A stretch of 64,000 nucleotides of DNA, taken from the NCBI RefSeq assembly GCF_027887165.1, contig NC_077228.1, positions 380,258,492-380,322,491 of the forward strand. The letters are read 5' to 3'. The stretch is from Monodelphis domestica. Lineage: Eukaryota > Chordata > Mammalia > Didelphimorphia > Didelphidae. Under the pieces are notes generated by a model, which worked only from the letters and a program-made list of their open reading frames with translations, was not told the DNA's origin and ran no database searches. Position 1 is the stretch's first letter, and the number at the start of each line of letters is the position of its first letter. The translations under genes and the position numbers were made by a program. Below are positions 10,232 to 21,294 of the stretch, piece by piece.

Positions 10232-10405
10232 CAGAAGATAGACAGAGGGACCTTGGAGGCCATGGAGTCCAGCTCCTTCATCTTACAGAGGGGGCCACGA
10301 AGGCCCAAGGAGGTTGTTTCAGGTGGTAAGAAGAGGAATCCAACTCAAGTCTTCTGAACCCAAAAGAAATATTCTTTCCGCCACCCAATACAATAATAAA
10401 TGTAT
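10232..10405 (+). mobile_element. MIR CORE-SINE
   Basis: Shows 'gggaccttggaggccatgga', 'tccttcatcttacagagggg' and 'tcaagtcttctgaaccc', a MIR middle and 3' part. Confidence 0.65.
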
Positions 10406-10417
10406 ATTTTATATGCA

Positions 10418-10657
10418 GTACTTGTTGCTTTTCAGTCATATCCAACTCTCTGGGACTTCGTTTGGGGTTTTCTTGGCAGAGATACTGGAGAGATTTGCTA
10501 TTTCCTTCTCTGGTTCATTTTACAGATGAGGAAACTGAGGCAAACAGGATTTCATGACTTATTCAGGGTTATATAACAAGTGTCTGAAGTCACATTAGAA
10601 CTCAGTTCTTTCTGATTCTAGGCCATGCATTCTAACCACTTTGCCACCCAGCTGACT
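10418..10657 (-). mobile_element. MAR1-like SINE
   Basis: Complete reverse copy: 'cagtcatatccaactctctg', 'ggggttttcttggcagagat', 'cattttacagatgaggaaac', ending 'ccactttgccacccagctga'. Confidence 0.92.
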
Positions 10658-10857
10658 TCATGTATAGTCCTATTGTAACCAATATTACACTCATTTACAA
10701 ACAAAATCCAAAGATAATTTTACTAAGAGAAAATTTGAGCAAAATGATAAAGTCTTCCAGTTCCAATAGCTTTGGTTTACTTCTTTCTATTGTATCAGAG
10801 ATGAATACCTTCTATAAAAGGCGCTTCTATCCTGGCTGTTATTTGGTGCAATGGGAA

Positions 10858-11238
10858 TTTTGCCATTATTTGTTGTTGGATTTGGAGTCAGAGGACCTGT
10901 ATTCAAATCCTGACACTGTCCTTTCTGTGTGATCTTGGGCAAATCACCACCACTGTAGGTCCCATCTTTAAATGAGGAGATTTAGTAAAATGGCTATTAA
11001 GATCCTTCCTGGAGGTCAGTTACATAAAATAGCTGAGAGCACAGAACCTGAAATGAGGAAGGGGTAGGTTCAAATGTGGCCTCAGACCCTTTCTGGTTTA
11101 ATGACCCTGGGAAAATCATTTAACTCCAACTGCCTAGCCCTCGCTGCTCTTCTGTTTCAGAATTGACACTAAGAATGAAAGGAAGGGTTATTTAAAAACA
11201 AAATCCTTGCCAACTTTAATTCCATAATCCTATTTCTG
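10858..11238 (+). mobile_element. THER1-type SINE split by SINE1
   Basis: The left part has 'ttggatttggagtcagagga', 'atcttgggcaaatcaccacc' and ends at 'taagatccttcc'. The right part resumes at 11201 with 'aatccttgccaactttaatt'. The repeated ATCCTT segment at the junctions is the target duplication of the inserted SINE1. Confidence 0.75.
11011..11200 (+). mobile_element. SINE1-like SINE
   Basis: Forward copy with 'aggttcaaatgtggcctcag', 'aactgcctagccctcgctgc' and 'aatgaaaggaagggtta' before an A-rich tail. Target copies GATCCTTCC and AATCCTTGCC flank it. Confidence 0.85.
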
Positions 11239-11282
11239 CTTAGAATTTTTAAGTTTCTGAGGGTTTTTTAAGCAATCTGATG

Positions 11283-11375
11283 ACTCATAGTAACATCCAA
11301 AGTGGGAATATTATTCTCAGTTTACAAATGGGAAAACTGAGATTGTAGCAAGGTCCATACATGTCAGTATTTTAA
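11283..11375 (+). mobile_element. MIR fragment
   Basis: Reads 'ggaatattattctcagttta' and 'caaatgggaaaactgagatt', the MIR core. Confidence 0.55.
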
Positions 11376-11930
11376 AAGAGATACCCTTCCCCCGTCCCCC
11401 CCAAGAGTGAGTTCATGAGTTCAGTCAAAATCACTAGTCCTCTGGTGTCTAAGCTTTTGGTGCTGAGTTCCTCTGGGCTCAGCTGTGCTGGTCAGGAAGG
11501 AACACATAATCTGTCTCAAGACCCATAGCTGGAGCCTGGCCTTCAGAGTGGGATTTTCCAGAGAGGGCAGCCTTCTCGAAACCCTATAAAATAGCAGGTT
11601 AATTCCATGGAATTAATTAATTCCTATGAAGCACTAGAAAGAGAGGTGGAAGGTAAAAAGGCAATGACAGCTTGTTGTGAGTCATTTGGTGCAGGAATTA
11701 GAGTGATATGACAGGTATTTGGGAGTCACTTCAAGACTGAAATGAGGCAACAGAAAAGTTAAGGGAGCTGTGTCTGGAATCAGGCTGAAGAAGTTAAACT
11801 TAAGACTGGAAACTGGACTTTGCGTTCAATTGTTTCCCCATATAACTAAAAAAACAGTGAACTAAGCCCCACTGACTGTGGAACCAGCAGGAGAATATAT
11901 ACTGAAGACTTGAGAAATACCAGAGAGAGG
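11376..11930. other. Unassigned non-coding sequence
   Basis: No repeat or gene recognised. It contains a short C run (about 11390-11402). Confidence 0.45.
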
Positions 11931-12115
11931 AACAGCTAAGGTGACTCAGTGGAAAGGTCTGGAGCTGAGAGGACCTGGGTTCAAATTTGGGGCTCAGACA
12001 CTTTCTAGTTCTGTGACTGAAAGCAAGTCATTCAACCTCAATTGGCTAGCCCTTGCCACTCTTCTGCCTTGGAAATGATACTTAATATTTCTTCTAAGAC
12101 AGAAAGTAAGAATTC
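11931..12115 (+). mobile_element. SINE1-like SINE, source of the adjacent microsatellite
   Basis: Forward copy with 'gtgactcagtggaaaggtct', 'gggttcaaatttggggctca' and 'gacagaaagtaagaattc'. Its A-rich tail position is occupied by the purine microsatellite that follows. A SINE tail that grew into a GAAA repeat is the simplest explanation. Confidence 0.85.
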
Positions 12116-12683
<568 letters not shown>

Positions 12684-12897
12684 CAGCAGAACTTGGAAAT
12701 GAAATGGAAATGAGGAAATATCAAAGATAATTTCAAAGCTAGAGGGCAGAAACAGAAAAGAAAATACATAACCATGGCTATTAAGGCAAAGAAGCAGGAT
12801 ATAGATATTGTATTATTATGTATAGCATTTCTTTTAAATATATATGTATAAACATACATGTATATCAATATATCATACATTATTATATACATGTTAT

Positions 12898-12996
12898 TCC
12901 CACCTAATAGAATGTATACTCCATGTGGGCAGAGAGTATATGGTTGGAGAAAAGTAGGTGCTTAATAAATGCTTATTGATTAATTAATGAATTGAT
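12898..12996 (+). mobile_element. L2 3' end
   Basis: 'aatagaatgtatactccatg', 'tgggcagagagtatatgg' and 'gtgcttaataaatgcttatt' form a typical L2 terminus. Confidence 0.75.
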
Positions 12997-13103
12997 TATA
13001 GGACCAGTCTGAGTCAGAAAGATCCCAGTTTCCAACCTTCTGGTGAAGGCTAGGAATGGCCTTCCTGGTACTAATCAAAGTATGCCCTATAAGAGATAGT
13101 TAG

Positions 13104-13195
13104 GAGAGGGAGGTGGCACAATGGATAGAGTTCTGGTCCTGGACTAAGGAGGACTCATTTTGTGAGTTCAAATCTAGTCTCCAATCCCTACCAGT
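13104..13195 (+). mobile_element. MAR1 5' fragment
   Basis: Head 'gggaggtggcacaatggata' and 'gagttctggtcctggac', followed by 'gtgagttcaaatctagtc'. Truncated after about 90 bases. Confidence 0.7.
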
Positions 13196-13254
13196 CATGC
13201 ATTAGTGGGCCAGACTGGCATTGATTAGTGGATTTAGAACTTTTCATTTCCCAT

Positions 13255-13310
13255 TTATTCATTCAATAAACATTTATCAAACACTGAAAATATGTGATTT
13301 CCTACTGGCA
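13255..13310 (-). mobile_element. L2 3' terminal fragment, reverse
   Basis: 'ttcattcaataaacatttat' followed by 'caaacactgaaaatatg', the complement of the L2 end. Confidence 0.5.
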
Positions 13311-13714
13311 GGGATTCTCATGTACAATTTAGTGGCTTTATGTTCTATTTGAGTTGGACATCAGAGCTCTCGGCAACTCTATAAATTGAAGAGGTTTCTT
13401 ACATGATTTGATAGAGGACATTTCCTCACTAGAAGTTCCCTGTATCAATGAAATCACCAAGGTCTGTTCACAAATAAAATAACGCAAGTAAATAGATGCC
13501 ACACACAAAGCTCGGACAAGACAGTCATAGGACATTCCATTGGAGATTCATAGCAGATGTGGGTAAGAAATACATGCCTAAAGGGAGAAAGAGAGATTGG
13601 AGTCTGGTGATATCAGTCATAAGGAGATGAGATATATAATTGAAAACATGTAAACAAGCAAAGGCAGTGTCATACAAGAGAAAATTTACCTGGAGGAAGG
13701 ATGAAGAAATGTAG
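13311..13714. other. Unassigned non-coding sequence
   Basis: No repeat or exon recognised. A 65-codon minus-strand frame shows no domain. Confidence 0.4.
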
Positions 13715-13840
13715 ATTCTCAGCTTAGCTCAGCCATTTATTAGTATTTCACTTGGCCAGACCATATTCGCTCTCTGGGCCTCAGTTTCTTATCTGTAAAA
13801 TAGAAGAGTTGATAAGCTGTAGATGGTGATAAATGATAGA
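13715..13840 (+). mobile_element. THER/MIR fragment
   Basis: Contains 'ctcagccatttattagtatt' and 'ctctgggcctcagtttctta' with 'tctgtaaaatagaag'. Confidence 0.65.
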
Positions 13841-13989
13841 TAAATTATTAAAATTAGATAAATTTTTGGAGTCCCATGAAAATAACCTTATACTTCTATA
13901 TTTCACCAAAATATAGTATTTATTTAATTTTCTATACATCTATCATTCTTCTTGCCCCTTCCACCCCTTGCCTAAAAATAAAAATATAA

Positions 13990-14340
13990 AAAAGAATGTA
14001 AGCTCCTTGAAGGAACAATAGGTGGAACAATGGATAGAGCACAGAGCCTGGAGTCAAGAAAACTCATCTTCCTGAGCTCAGATCTGTCCTCAAATATTTA
14101 CTAGTTGTGTGACCTTGGATAAGTCACTTAATCCTGTCTACCTCAGTTTCCTCATCTGTCAAGAAGAAGGAAATGCCATCCCACTTCAGGATCTTTGCCA
14201 AGAAAACCCCAAACGAAGTCAAGGAGAGTCAGATACAACTGAACAACAAGCTCATTGAGGCAAAAGACTGGTTCCTTTTTGCCTTTGTATCCCCAGAGCT
14301 AAGCACAATGAGTGGCATATAAAACGCCCCCAATAAATGC
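13990..14340 (+). mobile_element. L2 3' end split by MAR1
   Basis: 'gaatgtaagctccttga' (to 14010) continues after the SINE with 'ggcaaaagactggttccttt', 'gcctttgtatccccagagct' and 'cccccaataaatgctc'. It forms one L2 terminus when the MAR1 is removed. Confidence 0.8.
14011..14247 (+). mobile_element. MAR1-like SINE with 11-bp target duplication
   Basis: Forward copy ending 'gtcagatacaactgaacaac'. It is flanked by AAGCTCCTTGA (14000-14010) and AAGCTCATTGA (14248-14258), 10 of 11 bases identical, so the insertion boundaries are clear. Confidence 0.92.
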
Positions 14341-14345
14341 TCTTA

Positions 14346-14515
14346 AGGGGCAGCTAGGTAGTACAGTGGATAAAGAACAGACATTTCCTAGTTGTGTGTC
14401 TCTGGGCAAGTGACAACTCCAATTGCCCAGCCCTCACCACTTTTCTGTCTTGGGACCCATAATTAGCATTGATTCCAAGTCAGAAGGTAAGAGTTTCTTT
14501 AAAAAAAAAAAAAAA
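14346..14515 (+). mobile_element. SINE1-like SINE, internally shortened
   Basis: Head 'ggggcagctaggtagtacag' runs directly into 'agaacagacatttcctagtt', missing about 40 bases that include the B-box. It ends with a 15-A tail. Confidence 0.88.
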
Positions 14516-14577
14516 GATTTGCAGCCAAGAAAAAGGGTAAGTTTTAAATAAATAAATACTTTGAAAATTGGATTGTG

Positions 14578-14780
14578 GGGGCAGCTGGGTAGCTCAGTGG
14601 ATTGAGAGCCAACCCTAGAGATGGGAGGTCCTAGGTTCAAATCTGACCTCAGCCACTTCCTAGCTGTGTGACCCTGGGCAAGTCACTTGACCCCCATTGT
14701 CTAGCCCTTACCACTCTTCTGCCTTGGAGCCAACACAGTATTGACTCCAAGAAGGAAGGTAAGGGTTTAAAAAAAAAATT
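14578..14780 (+). mobile_element. SINE1-like SINE, well preserved with pol III boxes
   Basis: The closest to a full consensus in the window. It has an A-box-like TAGCTCAGTGG (14590-14600) and a B-box-like GGTTCAAATC (14634-14643) with near-normal spacing, then 'gtgtgaccctgggcaagtca', 'cactcttctgccttggagcc', 'gaaggaaggtaagggttt' and an A tail. The boxes show a tRNA-derived head. It is a SINE, not a tRNA gene. Confidence 0.95.
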
Positions 14781-14931
14781 GGATTGTATTGGAACTAATA
14801 TTCTGTGATCCAAATGAGGCCTTTAGTAAGCAAAATTTAGCAAAAAATATATAAAATTAGAGAAGTTTGAGGATGGTTAGAAAGCAGTTTCTTTGAACCC
14901 AAGTCTTAAATGGTGTTCTTTAAAAAGGGGA

Positions 14932-15150
14932 AGGGACAACTAGGTGGTTCAATGGATTCTGAGTCAGCTCTACAGACAGGAGGTCCTGGGTTCAAATTTA
15001 GTCTCAGATATTTCCTAGCTATGTGACCCTGGGCAAGTCACTTAATCCCCATTGCCTAGCCCTTACAGCTCTTCTGCCTTAGAAATAATTCACAGTATTC
15101 ATTCTAAAATGGAAGGGAAGCGTTTAAAATAAATTAAATAAAAAAATAAA
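14932..15150 (+). mobile_element. SINE1-like SINE
   Basis: Forward copy with 'aactaggtggttcaatggat', 'ggtcctgggttcaaatttag' and 'ccctgggcaagtcacttaat', and an AT-rich tail 'aaataaattaaataaaaaaa'. Confidence 0.92.
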
Positions 15151-15269
15151 GAGGAGGGGGTCACCACATTCCTAGTAATTTGGGGTCAAGGAAAAGAGTA
15201 AGAGAAAAGGACACAAGATTCAGCAGAAGATAATGGGAGAAACCCTAAATCTAGAGTCACAGGACTTTA

Positions 15270-15595
15270 AGGAGCAGCATGACATAGTGATGAAAGGTTT
15301 GACTTGTAGTCAAGGTTCTAATCTTGCTTCAGACACTTTCTAGTGGTGTGACCCTGGACAAGTCAACTTAACTACCTGGAGACTCAGTTTCCTCCTCTGA
15401 AAAATGAACGTTTTTAACTCAATGTCATCTAAAATCTCTTCTGGCTCCAAATCCATGACCCTGTGATCTGAGGTGGATTCTGGTTCTGGCCCTCTGGCCC
15501 TCAATTTTCTCATCTGTGTATAGAGGACAGGACAAGATGGATAGATAACCCCTAACATCCTTTCCTTCTCTAAAGTCTATAATTTCTCCATCAGT
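15270..15595 (+). mobile_element. THER1-type SINE plus second 3' fragment
   Basis: The first copy (to about 15470) has 'gcagcatgacatagtgatga', 'gtgaccctggacaagtcaac', 'actcagtttcctcctctg' and the tail 'tcttctggctccaaatcc'. A second partial copy follows, with 'ctcaattttctcatctgtgt' and a similar tail. Confidence 0.7.
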
Positions 15596-16577
15596 GGGTT
15601 ATATGCAATATAGAAACACTTGGTTGTTCCAATTATTTTTTTCAGGGTGTAGCCTTTGCACCTTTCCTTTTTTCATTGTCTATAAAAACTATGAGAAAAG
15701 TTTCTATCGACTCTAGTGCGATGCAAACCAACCAGGGCACTTTCACACCAATTCTTTCGGTAGAAACTACTATTTTAAGCAACCTTGGGAAGTCTGGGAA
15801 TTGCTTGTGAGAGAAAACTCTCTTGATTTCATGCCTTAGATTAGAAAAATAAAAAGTATATAATGGGAAAAGGACTGAAAACTTTCCAGCTAGACCTTTA
15901 TACCCCCATGACCTGAGCAATTTTGGTAAAGAATGGTCTTACTTGGCTGAATTGCTTGGTTATTGGCAATTGTACCCTTGATCGAGTGGAATTGTTTTCT
16001 AATTGGTTCTGAGTCATTTGTGAAAAGCACAGGGAATGTCTGGAATTTAATGGAGCTAAAAACAATGGCTGTATTCTATATCTTTATGGAAGACTTGGAT
16101 AGCCCTCTTTCTGGGCTTAAAATGTGTGAACTGACTTATATCTGGTCGTACCAGTCTTCCTTCTTTTGCACATATATTCCTGCCTTCCATAACTCTCTTC
16201 TTAGGTGATACATTTCATCTATCTCTCTGGAGGTGTTTTCCCAGTTTCGATCCACGCTATCAGTTGGATGAGGTAAGCTGAGGAGCAGGAGAGCAGAAAG
16301 GTGAAGCAATTTTTCAGCAAAACCTCATAACAAGGCAGTGATAAAGCCAAGGTAAGAATTCTAACTTCCTGGCTCTCATTCCTAGGATAACCTGCATCTC
16401 TTGCAGTAATGCTTCCATGACAGCCAACCTCCCACTCAGGAGAGGTGCCCTAGCATGTCCTGGAAGAGTAACATCAATACCACCTCTCCTGAACGCTTGC
16501 AGCTCTGGGTAGCAAAACAGTCCTGCTATGTGGAAAGAGCTTGGTTTTCTGTCATAAATTTAAATGAAAAAAAAAAA
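15596..16577. other. Unassigned sequence
   Basis: Nearly 1 kb without a confident repeat. Frames of 92 codons (minus, 15642-15920) and 81 codons (plus, 15963-16208) show no recognisable domain. Weak CORE-SINE similarity near 16290-16400. Confidence 0.4.
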
Positions 16578-16830
16578 AGGATGTTGGAAATGATATCATC
16601 CAACCCCTTAATTTTATAGAAGAGGAAACCAAGGCCTATTAGGATGAAATGATTTGCCCAGGTCCTATACTATGATATATACATATATATATATACATAT
16701 ATATGAAGTATATTTATAAAATACATATCATATGCTATACTATATTTTCCCAATGATAGCAATAAGTGGCAATATTTGAATCTTGCTTTTTCAGTTCTAA
16801 ATCCAACACTATTCCCACTAGACCATTTCA
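16578..16830 (+). mobile_element. MIR CORE-SINE with an AT microsatellite inside
   Basis: 'atgatatcatccaacccctt', 'atagaagaggaaaccaaggc' and 'gatttgcccaggtcctatac' are followed by a TATA/CATA tract (16672-16752), then the MIR 3' part 'agttctaaatccaacactat'. Confidence 0.75.
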
Positions 16831-16849
16831 CTTTATTTTATATATATTT

Positions 16850-17046
16850 TTAAACCCTTATCTTCCATCTTAAAATCAGTACTGTGTATTGGTTCCAAGG
16901 CAGAAGGGTGGTGAGGGCTAAGCAGTGGGAGTTAAGTGGTTTACCCAGGATCACATAGCTGGGAAATGTCGAAGGCCATATTTGAACCAAAGATCTCCCA
17001 TCTCTAGACCTGGCTCTCTCTTCACTGAACCACCTAGCTTCCCCCA
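16850..17046 (-). mobile_element. SINE1-like SINE
   Basis: Reverse copy: 'ttttaaacccttatcttcca', 'attggttccaaggcagaagg', 'tttacccaggatcacatagc', ending 'gaaccacctagcttccccc'. Confidence 0.92.
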
Positions 17047-17051
17047 TCAGT

Positions 17052-17325
17052 TTATTTTTAAATTCTTCTGTCTATACTAGTCTAGGCTAGACAAGACTAC
17101 ACTGTCACTATACCCAAGTACTACACTCACTATACTATATTAGACTAGACTAGACATACAATACTAGACTACTCTAGACTAGATTATATTAGACTAGATA
17201 CTAGACTAGACTATGCTATGTTAGACTAGACTGGATTATGTTCTACTAGAGTAGTCTAGACTGATACTAAACCTTGATTGTAAGACAGAAGAGCTGTAAG
17301 GGCTAGGCCATTGAGGCAAAGCCAT
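17052..17325 (-). mobile_element. SINE1 copy with a pentanucleotide expansion
   Basis: The left end 'tatttttaaattcttctgtc' and right part 'gatactaaaccttgattgta' with 'agacagaagagctgtaaggg' match reverse SINE1. About 190 bases of TAGAC-type repeat lie between them. Confidence 0.6.
17078..17262. repeat. (TAGAC)n pentanucleotide tandem array, degenerate
   Basis: Repeated TAGACTAGAC, CTAGACTAGA and TAGATACTAGAC units, with sub-blocks duplicated at larger periods such as 'ttagactagactagaca' and 'ttagactagactggatta'. Confidence 0.88.
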
Positions 17326-17327
17326 TT

Positions 17328-17502
17328 GGCTTTACCTTCCATCTTAAAATATATTGACTCTAAAGCAGAACAATAAGGGAGCCAATGGAGTTGCCCAGGG
17401 TCACATAACTATGAAATCTCTGAGGCTAGATTTGAACTCATCAAGTTGTATCTTCTTGACTCCAAGTCCAATACTCTATCCACTATGCCATTCAACTGCT
17501 CA
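17328..17502 (-). mobile_element. SINE1/MAR1-type SINE
   Basis: 'taccttccatcttaaaatat', 'gagttgcccagggtcacata', 'gaggctagatttgaactcat' and 'ctatccactatgccattcaa'. The tail is SINE1-like and the head MAR1-like, so it is either a diverged copy or a chimera. Confidence 0.75.
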
Positions 17503-17539
17503 TCTGTGGGGGAGAAAGAGGGTCTAAATGGCCTCTGAG

Positions 17540-17810
17540 AATGAACTGTAGGAGCAGAAACACAGAAGAAAAACAACTGCTTGATCACATGGGTTGATGG
17601 GGATATGATTGGGGATGTAGACTCTAATGATCTCCCTAGTGCAAATATCAATAATATGGAAATAGGTCTTGATCTGACACATGTAAAACCCAGTGGACTT
17701 GCACATTGACTTATGGGATGGGGTGGGAGGAGGGGAGGAAAAAAGCATGAATCATGTAACTATGGAAAAGTTCTCTTAATCAATTAAATAAAAAATTTAA
17801 AAATAATAAT
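17540..17810 (+). mobile_element. 5'-truncated L1, 3' UTR only, with 14-bp target duplication
   Basis: 271 bases of L1 3' UTR (landmarks 'ttgatggggatatgattggg', 'caataatatggaaatagg', 'gggtgggaggaggggaggaa', AT-rich tail). Flanked by perfect copies of AAATGGCCTCTGAG (17526-17539, 17811-17824). It is homologous to the 3' UTR of the larger L1 at 27.7-28.0 kb. Dead on arrival. Confidence 0.88.
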
Positions 17811-17839
17811 AAATGGCCTCTGAGGTCCATTAGTATGGA

Positions 17840-17965
17840 CAAAGGACAAAAATCACTTCCCTTCTGTGGCTCTCAGTTTGGTCACCTATAAAATATGGTT
17901 TGGGGAGAATCAAATGATTTCTGGGACTTCCTTCCATCTCTACAAATTCCATGAAATGTATTAAT
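17840..17965 (+). mobile_element. THER1-type fragment
   Basis: 'aatcacttcccttctgtggc', 'tcagtttggtcacctataaa' and the tail 'gacttccttccatctctaca'. Confidence 0.65.
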
Positions 17966-18397
17966 TTCATAAATTTCCATTCTAGTAAAGGTCAAAGGTT
18001 CCTTAAAAGCAGTGGATGTGGTGGTAAGAGTTAGGGTTGGGTTTAACTCTGAGCTTCTTGGTTGGCAGATGGAGTGCCTCTAGGTAGCTGTTGCTGCAAC
18101 AAGTATATGTAATCTCCCAAAATAACCCAGCTACTGACAAACTAGAAAACACATAAAACACAAACACATGCTCCAGTTATTTTCAAGTCCTCTGTAATAA
18201 GAAAACTGATTTTGCATATCACCTTTCATCTGAGGATTTCTAAATTTTTTTTCAAGTAATTAAGCCTCCAAGAATACAGGTAGGCTAATGTATGAAGAGG
18301 AGTAAACTGAGGAACCTTCAGGCTGAAGGTCAACACAGAGGCTGTGAATGAAGTGGAGAAACCTTAATTCCTCTGTTGTCCTCAAGAGTAGATGATT
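17966..18397. other. Unassigned non-coding sequence
   Basis: No repeat or gene recognised. Confidence 0.4.
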
Positions 18398-18480
18398 GGG
18401 GACAGCTGGGTGGCTCAGTGGATTGAGAGCCAGGCCTACAGATAGGACATCCTCGTTTCAAATCTGGCCTCAAACACTTG
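18398..18480 (+). mobile_element. SINE1 5' fragment
   Basis: 'gggacagctgggtggctcag', 'attgagagccaggcctacag' and 'caaatctggcctcaaacact', then broken off where L1-derived sequence begins. Confidence 0.9.
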
Positions 18481-18489
18481 GACTATGTA

Positions 18490-19055
18490 TAATCCTTTGA
18501 AAAAGACAATAAATCTCAAAGGTCCATGATCTTAAATCAAATATTTAACACAAACCTCATCTCACTTTAAAGTGAAGTGAGCAGAATGATGATCAACTTT
18601 GAAAGCCTTGGCTACTTGGATCAAAACAATGATCCAAAATAGTTCCAAACAGTCATTAAAATAATGATCCAAAATAATTCCAAAGATGAAAAATATTATC
18701 CAGTTCCTGAGGAGAACTGATGAACTCTGAGTGTGGACTGAAGCATACTTTTTTAAACTTTATTTTGCTTGCCTTTTTTTTTAACAACATGGCCAATATG
18801 GAAGTGTGTTTCGTATGACTTTCACTTTTGCATGACTTCACATATATAAGTGAATTGATATTTGCTTTCTCAATTGTTGTGGGATGACCAATATGGAGAA
18901 ATTATATAAATATAATTAATATATATGGGACCCATATAGGTCTAGATCTTTGATCCAAAATTTCAATGAAGGGCTTCTTGCACTGTCGCTTTAAAAATGT
19001 AATTTGGAACTCAAAATTTTTAAAAATGAATGTTAATATTAATGAAATGTGATTT
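18490..19055 (+). mobile_element. L1 3' end with a 110-base insertion
   Basis: L1 C-terminal/3' UTR landmarks: 'gtgaagtgagcagaatgatg', 'atgatccaaaatagttcca', 'aacaacatggccaatatgga', and after the interruption 'aatttggaactcaaaatttt'. Bases 18887-18998 do not belong to it and include one copy of a 60-base motif seen again at 21718. Confidence 0.75.
18941..18998 (+). repeat. Unclassified 60-base repeat, copy 1
   Basis: Shares GATCTTTGATCCAAAATTTC, AGGGCTTC and TTGCTTTAAAAAT-type blocks in the same order with 21718-21779, at roughly 90% identity by eye. The flanks are unrelated. Confidence 0.75.
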
Positions 19056-20554
19056 TTAAAAGATTTTAGTTCAAATAGAATTTCTTTCTGTGATGGATCC
19101 TGTCCAAATTCTTCCTTTAATTAATTTGACGACCTTGAGAGCATCACTCCTTTCTGGGCTTCAATTTTATCTAGCTTTGACATTCCTTACTTCTAATCTT
19201 TTCATCTTCTGCCCTCCTTTACGTGTTTTTTTTTTTTTCCTGCCTGCTACCGTCAACCTGTTGAACAAGTGGAAAATGAATGTTAATGGGACAGTGATTG
19301 ATTGGTTCAAGATAAAGCATCTACAAGATCAGATAATTATTTTGAATCTCAAGCATCTTACACAGAATACTTAAATAATACCAGTTAGGTAGGGTTACCA
19401 TTAACAAACCTGTACCTATTTGGAGAACAGATTCAAGTAAAAGCTTTAATTTTTTTTCCCCTTAAACTTGACTTATATTCATTAGAAACTCTTCACATTT
19501 TTGAAATGTTTCACATTTGAGCCACATGTCACAAGATGCCACAAACCTGCTAACTGTTGAATTTTCAAAATGTCCCCCATTTTTAGAATCATTTTAATAC
19601 TAACAGATAAGAATGCTGAATTCGATCTATTTCATTTCTTCTCCTGAATCTTATTCTAGGTTTGTTTCCAAAAGCCACAAATTGAATGTATAATGAAAAA
19701 ATATAGACATATTGTCTATAGAATGATTTAATTTATATTTCTGAACAACCAGAAACACTGAGATCCCAACATAATACAATTGCCTTTGTGTCTTGATATT
19801 CACAGAATGAGAATAATGACAATCATTCCCTTTCTCAATGGGGCCATGTCTCTCATAATTGAAAAGAAATGGAGATCATGAGAGTATCTGGACCAACAAT
19901 ACTAAAGGTATAGACATAGTTCTCACATTAAGACCTATATAAGACATTTCACTTTAGCTATGTAAACAACTCCACACAAAGTTGGCAACTCCATATATGT
20001 CATTCCACGTGGAGACCATGTAAAATATAATCAGATGAGTATAAATGATATATTTATGTTCACACACATATAAATGATGGCTATTACCATTGTTATTATT
20101 ATTAGATTGACTTTAGGTAATTAAGATTTTTGCCTGCCTAAAACATATGACAGGACCAATATATTGATCAAGCTTTGACGAAACCATCGCTCAAAACAAT
20201 TCTAATACTTTTTTTCTTGGCATATTTTCAGAGCTAGTTTCTCATCCACAAAAGAAAATTAGTTTCATTACTTCTTAGACATGCTTATATAGTCATAAGA
20301 TATAAGAAACTGGACCAGTGGCTGTACTGGTATTAGGACCTCAAAGGTAAGAAACCTGTCCCTACTAATATGGATTGGCACCTTCTCTGCAACTCACACT
20401 CTTAGAGAATTGCCCAGAGCAGTTTTATTAAACTCAAATAGAAACTGAAACCACAATTTTATATATAAAGATCTCTGTAGGCATACATTGATTTAGTTTT
20501 TTATTTTTATTTATTTATTTTAAAATATTTTTCCACGTTTATATGATTCATTGA
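19056..20554. other. Unassigned sequence
   Basis: About 1.5 kb of AT-rich sequence with no clear repeat or exon. A weak CORE-SINE trace is seen near 19110-19180 ('ctttctgggcttcaatttta'). The 94-codon frame at 19090-19374 overlaps that trace and a T run and is not credible. Confidence 0.4.
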
Positions 20555-20677
20555 TTTAGTTTTTTGAATCTATGTTTTATTTAGTTATTTATTTAGTTAA
20601 ATATTTCCCAGTTATGTTTTAAATTGGTTGCAACTTCACTGCTGGAGTATTGATGGCACATGTTTGACACCTATGGT
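20555..20677 (+). mobile_element. hAT-type MITE, right end
   Basis: 'ttaaatatttcccagttatg', 'ttttaaattggttgcaact' and the terminus 'acatgtttgacacctatgg' match the right half of the MITE at 6282-6695, including its TTTGACACCT terminal repeat. Confidence 0.6.
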
Positions 20678-20679
20678 CT

Positions 20680-20995
20680 AGATAAATTAAAGTTTAAGAG
20701 ATTTGCCCAGAATCAAAGAACCAATCTGTTCCACAGGTGGGACTTGAACTCAGGTCTTCCTGACTTTGAGGTCAATTTTCTATCCCTCTCACCACTTTGC
20801 TTCTCACATGTATTAAACACTTAGAGCTATAAGGATTTCAGAGGTTATCTGTCAACTTCTCTTCTTTTACAGGCAACTCAATCTAGGCTATAGACATGTT
20901 GGGTGATTTACCCAAGGTAACACAATGGCAGCAATAGGACTGGGATCTAAAACTTCAAAACATACTTTTTCAACCAAATCATACACTGCCTACCA
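20680..20995 (+). mobile_element. Two MIR/THER CORE-SINE fragments
   Basis: The first (to about 20812) has 'agagatttgcccagaatcaa' and 'gggacttgaactcaggtctt'. The second (from 20822) has 'tataaggatttcagaggtta' and 'gtgatttacccaaggtaaca'. Confidence 0.65.
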
Positions 20996-21294
20996 TTTAT
21001 AAAATACCAAAGAAATCACCATAGTTTCTAGGCACATCATCTTTTCTACAGAATAAGCAGTAGAAGGAAGACCAAATGAATATATAATGATAATTTTATA
21101 TAAAAAAATTTAATTAGCCTCTTTGTTGACATTCCCATACAGATGTCTGCTAGACCCATATTCATAATGAACTAAATCATCCTTGAAGTTCAGGGTAGGC
21201 GGTTAGTCCATGGTGAAAAGAATTCTGTTCCCTCCATAAGATACAACATCATTTTTGGTCACTTTCTTCTTGGTACTTATAGAAATAAAAGAGA

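Noticed and set aside
14578-14780. tRNA gene suggested by A- and B-box-like sequences
   Set aside because: The boxes belong to a tRNA-derived SINE head; the rest cannot fold as a tRNA and the sequence is one of about 20 copies.
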